A DNA stretch of 64,000 nucleotides, from contig CAIWHK010000042.1 in NCBI GenBank assembly GCA_903912525.1, positions 46,113 to 110,112 of the forward strand, written 5' to 3'. The translations under genes and the position numbers were made by a program. Of this stretch, positions 56,216 through 64,000 are shown piece by piece. Under the pieces are notes generated by a model that searched no databases, was not told the origin of the DNA, and saw only the letters and a program-made list of their open reading frames with translations. Each line of letters starts with the position of its first letter. Position 1 is the stretch's first letter. Source of the DNA: an uncultured bacterium (GTDB taxonomy: Bacteria; Krumholzibacteriota; Krumholzibacteriia; LZORAL124-64-63).

Positions 56216-57163
56216 TTGCAACACGTACCACGTTCATCTATCCGGGTGGGTGTCCTGCTGTCGCTCGTCCTGGTTGCCGGGTCATCGCGCCAGGTCCAGG
56301 CCGCCACGCGCACCTACACGGACCAGGCGATCTGGCAGGCCGCTGTCCTGGGCGCTGCGAACGTCACGGTGTTTCACTTCGACGGGCCGACGGAGCTCAA
56401 CGGCCGGACCGCGGTCGATCCGCTGGTCACGCCGTCCTACTCCAGCCAGGGCGTCGACTTCCTGCCGTTCAGGGGCACCGAAGTCTACCCGCAAATCTCC
56501 CGCGGCCAGGGCTACCAGATCCCGGACGCCGCCCGCGACGGCCTGCTGACGAACGCCGCGTCCCCCAATCCCACCAGCGACCTGATGGGCCGGGCGATCC
56601 GGTTCGACGTCAACATCCCGACCAATGCGGTCGGCGTCTTCACCAATCGCTTTCCGCTGGACAGCCCGTCGGGCGATGGCGGCTACCTCGAGGCGCTCGA
56701 TGCGTCGCACAACGTGATCGGCCAGGTGGACCTCGGGGCCGGGATTTTCGGCGGCCTGATCACCGATGTCCCGATCGCCCACGTGAACATCGTCAATACC
56801 TGGAACGACGACATCCAGTTCGGGATCTGGGACCTGCAGTTCGCGAAGTCGTTCGCCCCGACGGCGGTTCCCGTGGCGCTGACGGGCGCGCGGCTCTATC
56901 CCAACCAGCCGAATCCGTTCAACCCGCAGACGACCCTTCGCTTCCACCTGCCGGAGGCTGGGCGCGTGCGCCTGGCGGTGTACGATGTCGCGGGCCGGGT
57001 CCTGCGGGTTCTCGTGGACGAAGACCGCGCGGCGGGCAGGGGCGAGGTCACCTGGGATGGTCGCGACGCGAACGGGCGCGACTTGGGTTCGGGCGCCTAT
57101 CTGGCGCGCCTGGAGTTCGCCGGCAAGGTGGTGGAGACCGTGCGGATGGGGCTGGTGCGCTAG
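56216..57163 (+). CDS. Secreted protein of unknown fold with sorting domain
   Basis: This 315-residue exported protein has the signal RVGVLLSLVLVAGSSRQVQA. The middle domain (about 32-225) is beta-rich and begins RTYTDQAIWQAAVLGAANVT; VFHFDGPTELNGRTAVDPLV and IRFDVNIPTNAVGVFTNRFP recall PEP-CTERM-associated ligand-binding sandwiches. The C-terminus is the sorting module YPNQPNPFNPQTTLRFHLPE with VRLAVYDVAGRVLRVLVDED, ending RMGLVR. TTG 56216 is the start, with AAGGAG 5 nt upstream. The iterated palindrome lies 12 bp after the stop. Confidence 0.82.
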   Translation: MQHVPRSSIRVGVLLSLVLVAGSSRQVQAATRTYTDQAIWQAAVLGAANVTVFHFDGPTELNGRTAVDPLVTPSYSSQGVDFLPFRGTEVYPQISRGQGYQIPDAARDGLLTNAASPNPTSDLMGRAIRFDVNIPTNAVGVFTNRFPLDSPSGDGGYLEALDASHNVIGQVDLGAGIFGGLITDVPIAHVNIVNTWNDDIQFGIWDLQFAKSFAPTAVPVALTGARLYPNQPNPFNPQTTLRFHLPEAGRVRLAVYDVAGRVLRVLVDEDRAAGRGEVTWDGRDANGRDLGSGAYLARLEFAGKVVETVRMGLVR

Positions 57164-57175
57164 CGGTCGGTGCAC

Positions 57176-57189
57176 TTGCGCCGGCGCAA
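57176..57189. repeat. Iterated palindrome, copy 6
   Basis: An exact 14-mer, 12 bp after the stop of the preceding secreted-protein gene. Confidence 0.85.
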
Positions 57190-57290
57190 CTGGATCGGTT
57201 CACGGTGGAAGTGCCGCAAGACCCGTGGTATGGTGCACCATTCGATATTCGCCCGCGCCGCCAAGCTGATCACGCAGGGAGGGCACTCGC

Positions 57291-58682
57291 ATGGGGCCTG
57301 CCGGCCGGATTTCGCCTGCTCGAACATTGACCTACTGGTGCGCCGTGGCGCTTCTCGCCGGGCTCGGCCTGACCGGGCCGCAGGCCGCGGTCGCTGTCGC
57401 GCTTCCCGGTGCCGGCACCGTCGAAGATGTCGACACCTCGATCGTCGACCGGATCTTCAGCGAGAACTTCCCCGCCTTGAACGGCCGCAACGCCTCCACG
57501 ATCCTGAACAGCACCGGCCTGGACTGCACCTATTATATCGCCGAGTTGGGAACGCGCGATGACCGGACTTGGGACTACGACGGGCGGAGTTTCACACAGC
57601 GCTCGACGACCGAGCAGATGAGGAACCTGCCGACCATCGAGAATGCGAAGGAACTCCTGGCCCTGTCCGGGCTGGACATGGCCGAGATCCTGCAGTTCGA
57701 CGCCCTGAGCAAGGCCGGCGACCGCGCCGCGATGCTCGCGCTGCTTACGAAGTACATCGAGCCCGACATGGACAAGTACAACCGCAAGGATGTCGAGGGG
57801 TATGATCCGGCCCTGTGCCTGAACCCGTCACGGGATCGCGTCTATCGGCTGGACATCACCGACGCCAAACTGACCGAAATCAGGAACTGCGCGCGCCTGT
57901 TCGCGGCCGGCCGGTATGCCGACTATCGCAAGAAGATCGAGGGCTACCTCGCGGCCTATCCCCATCTGTCGCTCCTGCACGTCGCGATGGGGAACGCCTG
58001 TTTCGCGGAGGGCGACCTGGACGGCGCCGAACGCTGGTACCGTCAGGGCGCCTCGGCCAATCCGCTGAACCCGATGCTCGGGTATTCCATGGCGTTCTGC
58101 CACCTGGCCCGGGGTGGCGCGGCGAGGGCCGTCGAGGCGCTGACCGGGGCCGTGATGATGTGCCGGAACAACCTGCTGGCCTGGCTGGCGCTAGATTGCC
58201 TGCTGCCGGGGCAGGGTGGCCAGATCGTCGACCACCGGTTCAAGAACCGGACGCTCGTCGCCGCCGAGTCGGCCCGGATCGCCGTGGACAAGGGCCAGAC
58301 GCAGAAGGTCCTCGAACCGTGGTTGTGGTACGCGGCGGCCGAGATCGTCACGGAGCATTCCCGCAGTCGGACCGCGCACGGGTTCGACACCTGGGACCTC
58401 GAGGCGATCGAGACCTACAAGATCGCGCACCTGCTGGGCGTGTACATGCAGCAGAAGAGCGTCGACCCCACGGCCTACGACCCTGACCTCGACACCCTGC
58501 AGGACATCTACGAGTCCGGCTTCCTGCGGCAGTACATCATCTACGACCGCATCGCGCCTTACGGGCAATACTTCCGCGTCGCCGTGCTGCCGGAGCCGGA
58601 GAAGGCAAAGATGCGGCAATACGTTGATCGCTACGTGGTCCGCCTGAACGTGCGCGGGGGCGCGCCGGGTCCCACGCGCTAG
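57291..58682 (+). CDS. Exported TPR-like repeat protein of unknown function
   Basis: This 463-residue protein has a signal sequence (LTYWCAVALLAGLGLTGPQA). The remainder is largely helical. The clearest repeats are ARLFAAGRYADYRKKIEGYL, HVAMGNACFAEGDLDGAERW and MLGYSMAFCHLARGGAARAV, at about residues 205-300, typical of tetratricopeptide helices. Several Cys/Tyr-rich helices flank them. No catalytic motif was recognised, and there is no sorting tail. It may scaffold periplasmic protein complexes. The palindrome follows 25 bp after its stop. Confidence 0.7.
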   Translation: MGPAGRISPARTLTYWCAVALLAGLGLTGPQAAVAVALPGAGTVEDVDTSIVDRIFSENFPALNGRNASTILNSTGLDCTYYIAELGTRDDRTWDYDGRSFTQRSTTEQMRNLPTIENAKELLALSGLDMAEILQFDALSKAGDRAAMLALLTKYIEPDMDKYNRKDVEGYDPALCLNPSRDRVYRLDITDAKLTEIRNCARLFAAGRYADYRKKIEGYLAAYPHLSLLHVAMGNACFAEGDLDGAERWYRQGASANPLNPMLGYSMAFCHLARGGAARAVEALTGAVMMCRNNLLAWLALDCLLPGQGGQIVDHRFKNRTLVAAESARIAVDKGQTQKVLEPWLWYAAAEIVTEHSRSRTAHGFDTWDLEAIETYKIAHLLGVYMQQKSVDPTAYDPDLDTLQDIYESGFLRQYIIYDRIAPYGQYFRVAVLPEPEKAKMRQYVDRYVVRLNVRGGAPGPTR

Positions 58683-58707
58683 GGGTGCGTCCCGACAGGA
58701 CCCCGAC

Positions 58708-58721
58708 TTGCGCCGGCGCAA
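58708..58721. repeat. Iterated palindrome, copy 7
   Basis: An exact 14-mer extended to CTTGCGCCGGCGCAAG, between two convergent genes, 25 bp after the stop of the TPR-like gene. Confidence 0.85.
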
Positions 58722-58749
58722 GTGCAGCAGCCGCAATTGCGCAGCGTCC

Positions 58750-59319
58750 CTACTTGTACGCCACCGCCGCGCTGCTCGGCCCCGCCAGCGGGATGATCTC
58801 GAACCGCTTGAACCCCGCCTCGGTGCACCACTCGCGGAAGTCGGCGCCGGTGTAGTCGAAGGCGTCGCCGAACTCGATCAGCATGTTCAGCGACATCAGC
58901 AGGCCGAAGGCGAACTTCTCGGCCAGCATCGTGAAGTTGCCGGCCTGGAAGCCGGTCATCGCGGTGAGGAATTCGTAGAGCTTGTTCTCGTGCGCGTAGA
59001 GCTCCTCGAAGATGTGCTTGCCGTGGGTCTTCACTTCGTTCTGCGGCTGGCCGGTGCGCAGCGCGGCGCCGAGGTGGTTCCAGAACCCGAACAGGCGCGA
59101 GTTCAGCATCTCGGGCATGCCCCCGATGTACGTCGGGCTCTTCCGGTTGAGGAAGGCACCGGTCTCGGGGGTGTTGCGGTAGCGGCCCGCGGGCCCGTCG
59201 CCGTCGCGCTCGAGGAAGCCGAGGGCGACCAGGGCGTCGAAGAAGTCGAGCCGGCCGCGGGCGCTCAGTTCCAGGACGCCGCCCAGTTCGTCAGCCGTCA
59301 GCGAGCCCTCGTCCAGCAC
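58750..59319 (-). pseudogene. SAM-dependent O-methyltransferase remnant lacking the Rossmann core
   Basis: The 189 codons read as the N-terminal winged-helix dimerisation domain of O-methyltransferases (LSARGRLDFFDALVALGFLE; MLNSRLFGFWNHLGAALRTG). They run straight into the family's C-terminal strand-helix (LMSLNMLIEFGDAFDYTGAD; EWCTEAGFKRFEIIPL). The intervening SAM-binding core, normally about 110 residues starting D(V/I)GGG.G, is missing; the junction falls after MLAEKFAF. Similarity also continues upstream of GTG 59319 (TGFWASKVLLTAVELNLFTV) to an in-frame stop at 59437 without a usual start codon. A palindrome copy (59385) lies in this 5' part. It cannot bind SAM conventionally; a decayed gene is the simplest reading. 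Confidence 0.7.
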
Positions 59320-59384
59320 CGTGAACAGGTTCAGTTCGACGGCCGTGAGCAGGACCTTCGAGGCCCAGAAGCCGGTGGGGCGAG

Positions 59385-59398
59385 TTGCGCCGGCGCAA
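59385..59398. repeat. Iterated palindrome, copy 8
   Basis: An exact 14-mer, 33 bp after the stop (minus strand) of the beta-propeller-like gene and inside the 5' similarity zone of the methyltransferase remnant. A second palindrome, GGGCGCCGGCGCCC, lies at 59406-59419. Confidence 0.85.
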
Positions 59399-59431
59399 TT
59401 TGGGAGGGCGCCGGCGCCCGGAAGTGCGGGT

Positions 59432-61861
59432 TCACTTCACGAGAGTAAGCGGCATCACCTCGCGGCGGTCACCCGCCTCGATGAGCGCGAAGTAACTGCC
59501 CGACGCGACGTCCGCGCCCCGCTCGTCCCGGCCGTTCCAATCGATGCCGTGGGCGCCGCGCGGGAACTCCGCATCCACCAGCGTGCGGACCAGGCGGCCG
59601 CGGACGTCGTGGATGGCGAGCCGGACATGCGCATCGGCGGGCAGGTCGAAGCGCACCGTCGTGCGCGGGTTGAAGGGGTTGGGGGCGGCGGGGTGGAGGA
59701 TGGTGTTCGCCGGTCTCGGCAATGGCGCCACGGGCGCGGCCGTCGGCTCGGTCCAGACGCCGAAGTTGGCGGAGGACCACGTGCCTGCATGGATGAAGTC
59801 GCCGCCCACGGCGAGGCGGCCGCGGCTGTCGACGGCCAGGGCGCGCACGGTCCCGTCCAGGCCCGATCCGAAGTTCGACCACGCGGAGCCATCCCACCGT
59901 GCGAGGCGGCTGGCCGGGATTCCATCCACCGTCGTGAAACTGCCGCCAACTATGAGGTGCCCGGCGGCATCGGTCGCCAGAACGTTGACACTGCCCAGGG
60001 GCTCAGTCCAGCCGGTAGGGGATGACCACTCGACTCCGTCCCACTTGGCGAGATAGGCGGATTCGCTGTACACCCCGACGCAGTCGCGCGCGATGCGGCC
60101 TCCGGCGTAAAGGTTGCCATCGCCGTCCACTGTCACGGCGTTGATGCCGCCGCAATTGAACTCCGACCACGAGTCGAGCTGTGACCATGTCGTTCCGTTC
60201 CACTTGCGGATGCAATACGCCGGTGAGGGGTAGTAACCGCCGAACGCGCCGGCAGCATAGAGGTTACCGCCGGCGTCCGCGGTGATTGCCTGGACCGTGC
60301 TCCCGGAGTCCCATTGATCCGTGCCGACCCGGGACCAGAGCGCACCGTCCCAGCGAACAACGCAGTACCTCGGATTGCCGAACCCGCCCCCGGCATAGAG
60401 GTCGCCGCTGGGCCCGAGAGCGAGGGCGCGCACGATGCCGGCAGGCAAGTTGCCGAGGGCCGTCCACGCCGTCCCGTCCCAGCGGGCCACATGGCCCGTC
60501 GTGACACCGCCGGACATCGTGAAATCGCCACCGGCATAGACGATCCCGCCCGCAGCCGCCACCAGGGTGACCACGCGTCCGTTGAGTCCCATGCCCAGCG
60601 GCGTCCAAGTTGTGCCGTTCCACGTGGCGACGCGCGAGGCAGGACCGCTGCCCGCGACGGTGAAGTCGCCACCCGCGTAAACGTTGCCCTGTCCGTCGGC
60701 AGCCACGGCGTACACCGGGCCGTTGAGGCCGCTTCCCGAGCCGAACGCCGACCACGTCGCCCCGTCCCACCGTGCGATGCCCGAGGCCAGGACGTTGCCG
60801 ACAGCTGCGAAGGAACCGCCTGCGTAGAGATAGCCGCTACCATCGACCGCCAGTGCGCCGACACTCCCCTGCGGCACGGGAGCCCGGCTCGACCATGTCG
60901 ACCCGTCCCAGGTGACAAACGACGAAGTGCGTACGGACCCTCCGGCGTTCCACGAACCGCACGCGGCCCACAAGCGCCCATCCTCGCCAACGGCCATGGC
61001 GTCCACCCAACTGGGCAGGCCGGCGCCTAGCGCCGTCCACATCGTCCCATCCCACCTCGCGACGTTGGCCGCCGCCACGCCACCGACTGTCGTGAAACCG
61101 CCGCCCACACAAAGACCGCCGCCCTGGTCGACGACCATCGACGTTATCGAGAGGAACTGCTGGTCGACCAGTGTGGTCCATGTGCTTCCGTCCCACTTGA
61201 CCACGCCGCCATACCAAACCGTGGATTGCGGAAGGAGATAGTAGTACGAAGCGTATACGTTGCCGCAGTCGTCCACGGCTAGAATGCCCGCGGGATATGG
61301 GGCGCCGGGGCAGGGCGAGGACCAGGTCGTGCCGTCCCACTTCGCGATGTCCGAGAAGGGCGCCCCATCGCCGTCGAGGAACGTGCCCCCGACGTAGAGA
61401 TCACCGTTCGCGTCCACGCTCAAACTGACCATGTGGCATTCGACGCCGCTGCCAACGGCACTCCACGCGGCGCCGTCCCACATGGCCAGGTGCGCGGCCG
61501 GTGCGCCGCCTGCGTGGGTGAAGCTCCCGGTGGCGTACAGGTTGCCGTGCGGGCCGATGACCAGTTCGCCGACGGGGCCGTCAAGACCTTCACCGAGCGC
61601 GCTCCAGCGTGCGCCATCCCACATCGCGACGTTCGCGGCCGGTGCGCCGCCCGCTAGCGTGAAGGAGCCTCCCACGTAGACGCGGCCGCCTTCCGAGCAG
61701 ACCACGGCCTGTACGCGGCCATCGACGCCCGGGCGCAAGAAGGCCTGGTTCCAGTGCTCATCGACGATGTCGGTCGATCGCGCGGTTGACGGCACCGCCA
61801 CCGCAGTTCCGATCGCGCAGGCCAGGAGGAGGATGGACGTCCGGAACTTGCTCATCATCAT
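59432..61861 (-). CDS. Secreted beta-propeller-like repeat protein with sorting domain
   Basis: This 809-residue exported protein has the signal SILLLACAIGTAVAVPSTAR. It is built of about fifteen repeats of roughly 45 residues with a WDG..W..LG core and a G.LY.GG.F..AGG turn. Examples are VYVGGSFTLAGGAPAANVAM with WDGARWSALGEGL, and LYATGSFTHAGGAPAAHLAM with WDGAAWSAVGSG. Such repeats fold as a beta-propeller or superhelix and occur in large surface proteins. The C-terminus has the sorting module (HPAAPNPFNPRTTVRFDLPA; VRLAIHDVRGRLVRTLVDAE), ending PLTLVK. It is oriented opposite to the other three tailed genes. Confidence 0.87.
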   Translation of the reverse strand: MMMSKFRTSILLLACAIGTAVAVPSTARSTDIVDEHWNQAFLRPGVDGRVQAVVCSEGGRVYVGGSFTLAGGAPAANVAMWDGARWSALGEGLDGPVGELVIGPHGNLYATGSFTHAGGAPAAHLAMWDGAAWSAVGSGVECHMVSLSVDANGDLYVGGTFLDGDGAPFSDIAKWDGTTWSSPCPGAPYPAGILAVDDCGNVYASYYYLLPQSTVWYGGVVKWDGSTWTTLVDQQFLSITSMVVDQGGGLCVGGGFTTVGGVAAANVARWDGTMWTALGAGLPSWVDAMAVGEDGRLWAACGSWNAGGSVRTSSFVTWDGSTWSSRAPVPQGSVGALAVDGSGYLYAGGSFAAVGNVLASGIARWDGATWSAFGSGSGLNGPVYAVAADGQGNVYAGGDFTVAGSGPASRVATWNGTTWTPLGMGLNGRVVTLVAAAGGIVYAGGDFTMSGGVTTGHVARWDGTAWTALGNLPAGIVRALALGPSGDLYAGGGFGNPRYCVVRWDGALWSRVGTDQWDSGSTVQAITADAGGNLYAAGAFGGYYPSPAYCIRKWNGTTWSQLDSWSEFNCGGINAVTVDGDGNLYAGGRIARDCVGVYSESAYLAKWDGVEWSSPTGWTEPLGSVNVLATDAAGHLIVGGSFTTVDGIPASRLARWDGSAWSNFGSGLDGTVRALAVDSRGRLAVGGDFIHAGTWSSANFGVWTEPTAAPVAPLPRPANTILHPAAPNPFNPRTTVRFDLPADAHVRLAIHDVRGRLVRTLVDAEFPRGAHGIDWNGRDERGADVASGSYFALIEAGDRREVMPLTLVK

Positions 61862-61880
61862 CCTTTCGGCAGGCGCCGCC

Positions 61881-62573
61881 TCACTGCGGCAGCACGACCT
61901 TCACGAACAGCACCACCATCGCCAGGTCCGCCGCCAGGTGCGCCACATACGCCGCCCGCCAACTGCTGCGCCTGAGGGCCAGGTGCGACCACAGCAGCGA
62001 CGCCGCCGTGATGAGCGCCACCCGCACCAGCAGCACCGGCCACGGGAACAGCGCTCCCAGTAGCACCAGGTGATACGCCCCGAACCCGGCCGTCACCAGC
62101 GTCAGCCCGCCGCGCCGGCCGAACGCTTCGCAGCAGCGCGGGGTAGCGTGCCCGCGCCACCACCATTCCTCGAGCAGCGGGTTGAAGACCGCGAACGTGA
62201 CGAGCAGGGCGGTGGGCTCATGCAAGTCGATGCCGAGCGCCGTGAGGCGGGCCTGGTAGTCGGTGATCGCGCCCAGCCAGGGGCGTACGACGAGGTAGAT
62301 CGCCAGGAACAGCGGGCCGAAGATCAGGCCGAGGATCACCTCGGCGCGCCATTGCCGCGCGGGCGCGGGCGCGAACGGCAGGCCGCCGCGGTTCGTGAAC
62401 GGCCGCGCGCCCACCAGCAGCCAGGGCGCCAGCAGGCAGCCGCCGGCGCCGTAGAGGAGGAAGGTGATCGGCAGGCTGCGCAGGCCGAACGCGCCGACGG
62501 CGCCCAGCATCGCCGGCAGGGCGATGGCGGCCACGAGGGCCCAACAGCGTGTGCGTGGCGCGTCGACGTTCAC
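61881..62573 (-). CDS. CPBP family intramembrane metalloprotease
   Basis: This 230-residue polytopic protein (about seven helices) has the CPBP/Rce1-like motifs: NPLLEEWWWRGHATPRCCEA (EExxxR), FGAYHLVLL (second His site) and YVAHLAADLAMVVLFV (third motif). These form the glutamate/histidine active site within the membrane. Bacterial members are linked to bacteriocin self-immunity or to processing of exported peptides; the target here is unknown. GTG 62573 overlaps the TGA of the upstream fragment (GTGA), so it was translated downstream of that reading frame. Confidence 0.88.
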   Translation of the reverse strand: MNVDAPRTRCWALVAAIALPAMLGAVGAFGLRSLPITFLLYGAGGCLLAPWLLVGARPFTNRGGLPFAPAPARQWRAEVILGLIFGPLFLAIYLVVRPWLGAITDYQARLTALGIDLHEPTALLVTFAVFNPLLEEWWWRGHATPRCCEAFGRRGGLTLVTAGFGAYHLVLLGALFPWPVLLVRVALITAASLLWSHLALRRSSWRAAYVAHLAADLAMVVLFVKVVLPQ

Positions 62574-62740
62574 CTGGCCACCGTTACCCTCGCTGTCTCG
62601 ACGCGCCCACCCGCCCTGGCCTGCACCAGGTAAACGCCCGACGCCGCCGGTCGCCCATCGTCATCATCGCCGGACCATGGCAGGTCCTGGCGTCCGTTGT
62701 CCAGCCAGCCATCGATCACTGACAGGATAACGACCATCCG
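62570..62740 (-). pseudogene. Remnant of a surface protein sorting module
   Basis: The frame ending at 62570 contains DLPWSGDDDDGRPAASGVYL, then VQARAGGRVETARVTVAR. This is the final strand pair of the FlgD/Por-like sorting module (W.G.D..G..V.SG.Y...). Upstream the frame is open to 62944, but the NPFNP part, any mature domain and a signal are absent. It therefore seems to be the 3' stump of a deleted secreted-protein gene, still overlapping the CPBP protease start. Confidence 0.55.
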
Positions 62741-62936
62741 CAGGCGGGAATCAGGCATGCCGAACCACCCCATGCGTTGGGGGACAACGAGGTTGGGCGA
62801 TTCTGTGGTGTAAGCTGCAATCGGCGCGCCGACTAAGGGGCGGTGCGGGGCTGCAGACGGCGGCATGGGCTTTGCGTTCCATCCGGGACCAAACCGACAC
62901 CGACCGCTCGCCCATCCTGCCCGCGGAGGCCCCTGC

Positions 62937-63443
62937 ATGCGCATCGAAGCCGACCGTCACCAGGCCTTCTCCGTGGGCCAGGCCCTGCCCGCGAGCCAGG
63001 CCCAGGCGTCCCGCGCGCGCGCCGGCGTCGGTCCCGCGAACAGCGCCCCGTCGGGCGGCCGGCCGACCGTTGACACGGCGACGATCTCGCCCGAGGCCCG
63101 CGCGCGCGCCGAGGCCGCCGCGGCCGAGCAGGCCCTGGCGCCGCTGGCCGGCCACGACCTGCGCAACATCTCCTACACGGACCTCGTGGACGTCGCCGAC
63201 GGCCTGCGCAAGACCGGCGCCCTGGCTGAGTCCGACTACCTCGACTTCATCGGGCCGTCGCCGCAGTACGCGACGATCAGCGGCGACAAGAACGTCGCCT
63301 GGAACGACCCGCAGGACTACGTGGCGCTGCACGCGGATCGCCTGTCGTCGCTCGAGGTGAACGGCGGCGAACAGCAGTGGATCGACAACGAGCGGCGCCT
63401 GCTGTCGATGTTCCGCGCGTTTGCGGCCGCCTCCGACGCGTAG
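62937..63443 (+). CDS. Hypothetical protein
   Basis: This 168-residue soluble protein has an Ala/Gln/Arg-rich, probably disordered first third (SVGQALPASQAQASRARAGV). Then comes VDTATISPEARARAEAAAAE, which recalls the start of flagellar anti-sigma or hook-related helices, although the match is short. A folded C-terminal part follows (HDLRNISYTDLVDVADGLRK; YLDFIGPSPQYATISGDKNV). No family was recognised. ATG 62937 has GCGGAGG upstream and is preferred to a start 24 codons earlier. Confidence 0.65.
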   Translation: MRIEADRHQAFSVGQALPASQAQASRARAGVGPANSAPSGGRPTVDTATISPEARARAEAAAAEQALAPLAGHDLRNISYTDLVDVADGLRKTGALAESDYLDFIGPSPQYATISGDKNVAWNDPQDYVALHADRLSSLEVNGGEQQWIDNERRLLSMFRAFAAASDA

Positions 63444-63576
63444 CGCCGACACGGTCGCTGCCCGCGGGCCGCGTTGACGTGCCTTCCCCGCCGTGCCAGT
63501 ATTCCCTCCGACAGGCCACCTGCACGAACGGCCTGGTCAGGTTCCTGAAGCAACAGTCGCCAGGAAAAGGAGCACC

Positions 63577-63888
63577 ATGAACCCGACCGACACCTGGGTC
63601 ATCATCCGCTACCGCGCCCAGCCCGGCTGCGCGGACACGGCCGCGCGCGAACTCTCTTCATTGGTGACCACCGTGCGCGAGCGCGAGCCCGACTGCACCG
63701 GCATCACCATCGTCCAGCGCGATGACGACCCCACCGACTTCACCCTCATCGAGACCTGGACCAGCCGCGAGGCCTACGCCGGCCCGCACCTGGAAACCCC
63801 GCACATCCAGGCCTTCAAGGCGCGCGCCGCCGATTTCATGGCCGCCCCCCCGGAGATCACCTACTGGACCCACACCCACACCGCCTAG
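63577..63888 (+). CDS. Antibiotic biosynthesis monooxygenase (ABM) domain protein
   Basis: This 103-residue single-domain protein has the dimeric alpha/beta-barrel fold: WVIIRYRAQPGCADTAAREL, then CTGITIVQRDDDPTDFTLIE, TWTSREAYAGPHLETPHIQA and FMAAPPEITYWTH. The E-x-W-x-S-x-E-A-x-x-x-H-x-x-x-P-H motif is the ABM hallmark. Members oxidise aromatic substrates without a metal or cofactor, degrade haem, or act as small sensors; which one applies here is unclear. AAGGAG lies 4 nt before ATG 63577. Confidence 0.88.
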   Translation: MNPTDTWVIIRYRAQPGCADTAARELSSLVTTVREREPDCTGITIVQRDDDPTDFTLIETWTSREAYAGPHLETPHIQAFKARAADFMAAPPEITYWTHTHTA

Positions 63889-64000
63889 CCCCGCCCGCAA
63901 TGCTGCCCGCAGCGGCTGGTCCTGCTAAAGCCGATGCGGCAGGCGTCAGACACAAAGAAGTGGCGGGCAGTCCTCGCGCCTTCGGCGCTGCGGATAGCCC

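Overview
The window comes from a high-GC (about two-thirds G+C) Gram-negative bacterium, most plausibly an uncultured FCB-group lineage such as Krumholzibacteriota or Eisenbacteria. The reasons are surface proteins ending in a FlgD/Por-like sorting module (NPFNP...LP..G.VRL...GR..R.L.DE...W.G.D..G), an alternative complex III operon, a TonB receptor paired with a YfiR protein, and multihaem cytochromes. No rRNA, tRNA, CRISPR array or transposase was seen.

Layout. 1-613: the 3' end of a SMUG1-type uracil-DNA glycosylase, then a non-coding stretch with two copies of a structured hairpin element whose stems covary. 614-5893 (minus): an operon of an AsnRS-like protein, carA and carB, all overlapping. 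6.1-16.3 kb: a double GT2 glycosyltransferase, a small GspE-N-like protein, asnS, a POT peptide transporter, an HDOD protein, and a minus-strand unit of acyl-CoA synthetase, STAS protein and MFS transporter. That unit is preceded by a leader-like region holding a 15-codon ORF with a very long Shine-Dalgarno and a terminator. 16.9-29.7 kb: an SDR oxidoreductase, a YfiR/TonB-receptor pair, a Lys4-type homoaconitase with a coupled membrane methyltransferase, a CBS protein, a hybrid histidine kinase, a YyaL protein and an IscA-like protein.

29.9-40.6 kb (plus) is the respiratory core: actABCDEF (alternative complex III, quinol oxidation), a small membrane protein, then homologues of cytochrome oxidase subunits II and I. 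The oxidase pair is highly unusual. Subunit I keeps the haem-ligand histidines but has lost two of three CuB histidines, the catalytic Tyr/Glu motif and the K-channel Lys. Subunit II has lost most CuA ligands but keeps a fused cytochrome c domain. No subunit III or IV follows. This looks like a haem-carrying pseudo-oxidase dedicated to alternative complex III, and it is the best candidate for an undescribed system here.

40.6-64 kb is more accessory: lipoproteins, an HNH endonuclease, a seven-haem NapC-like cytochrome, monomeric isocitrate dehydrogenase, a YjgN-like protein with an M48 protease, a DUF2723 protein, a run of secreted or surface proteins (metalloprotease, lectin-like, beta-propeller-like), an apparently deleted methyltransferase, a CPBP protease and an ABM monooxygenase. 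This part alone carries eight exact copies of the 14-bp palindrome TTGCGCCGGCGCAA, mostly just 3' of stop codons, three of them inside or near the end of the HNH gene, where they encode APAQV in frame. It behaves like a highly iterated palindromic element.
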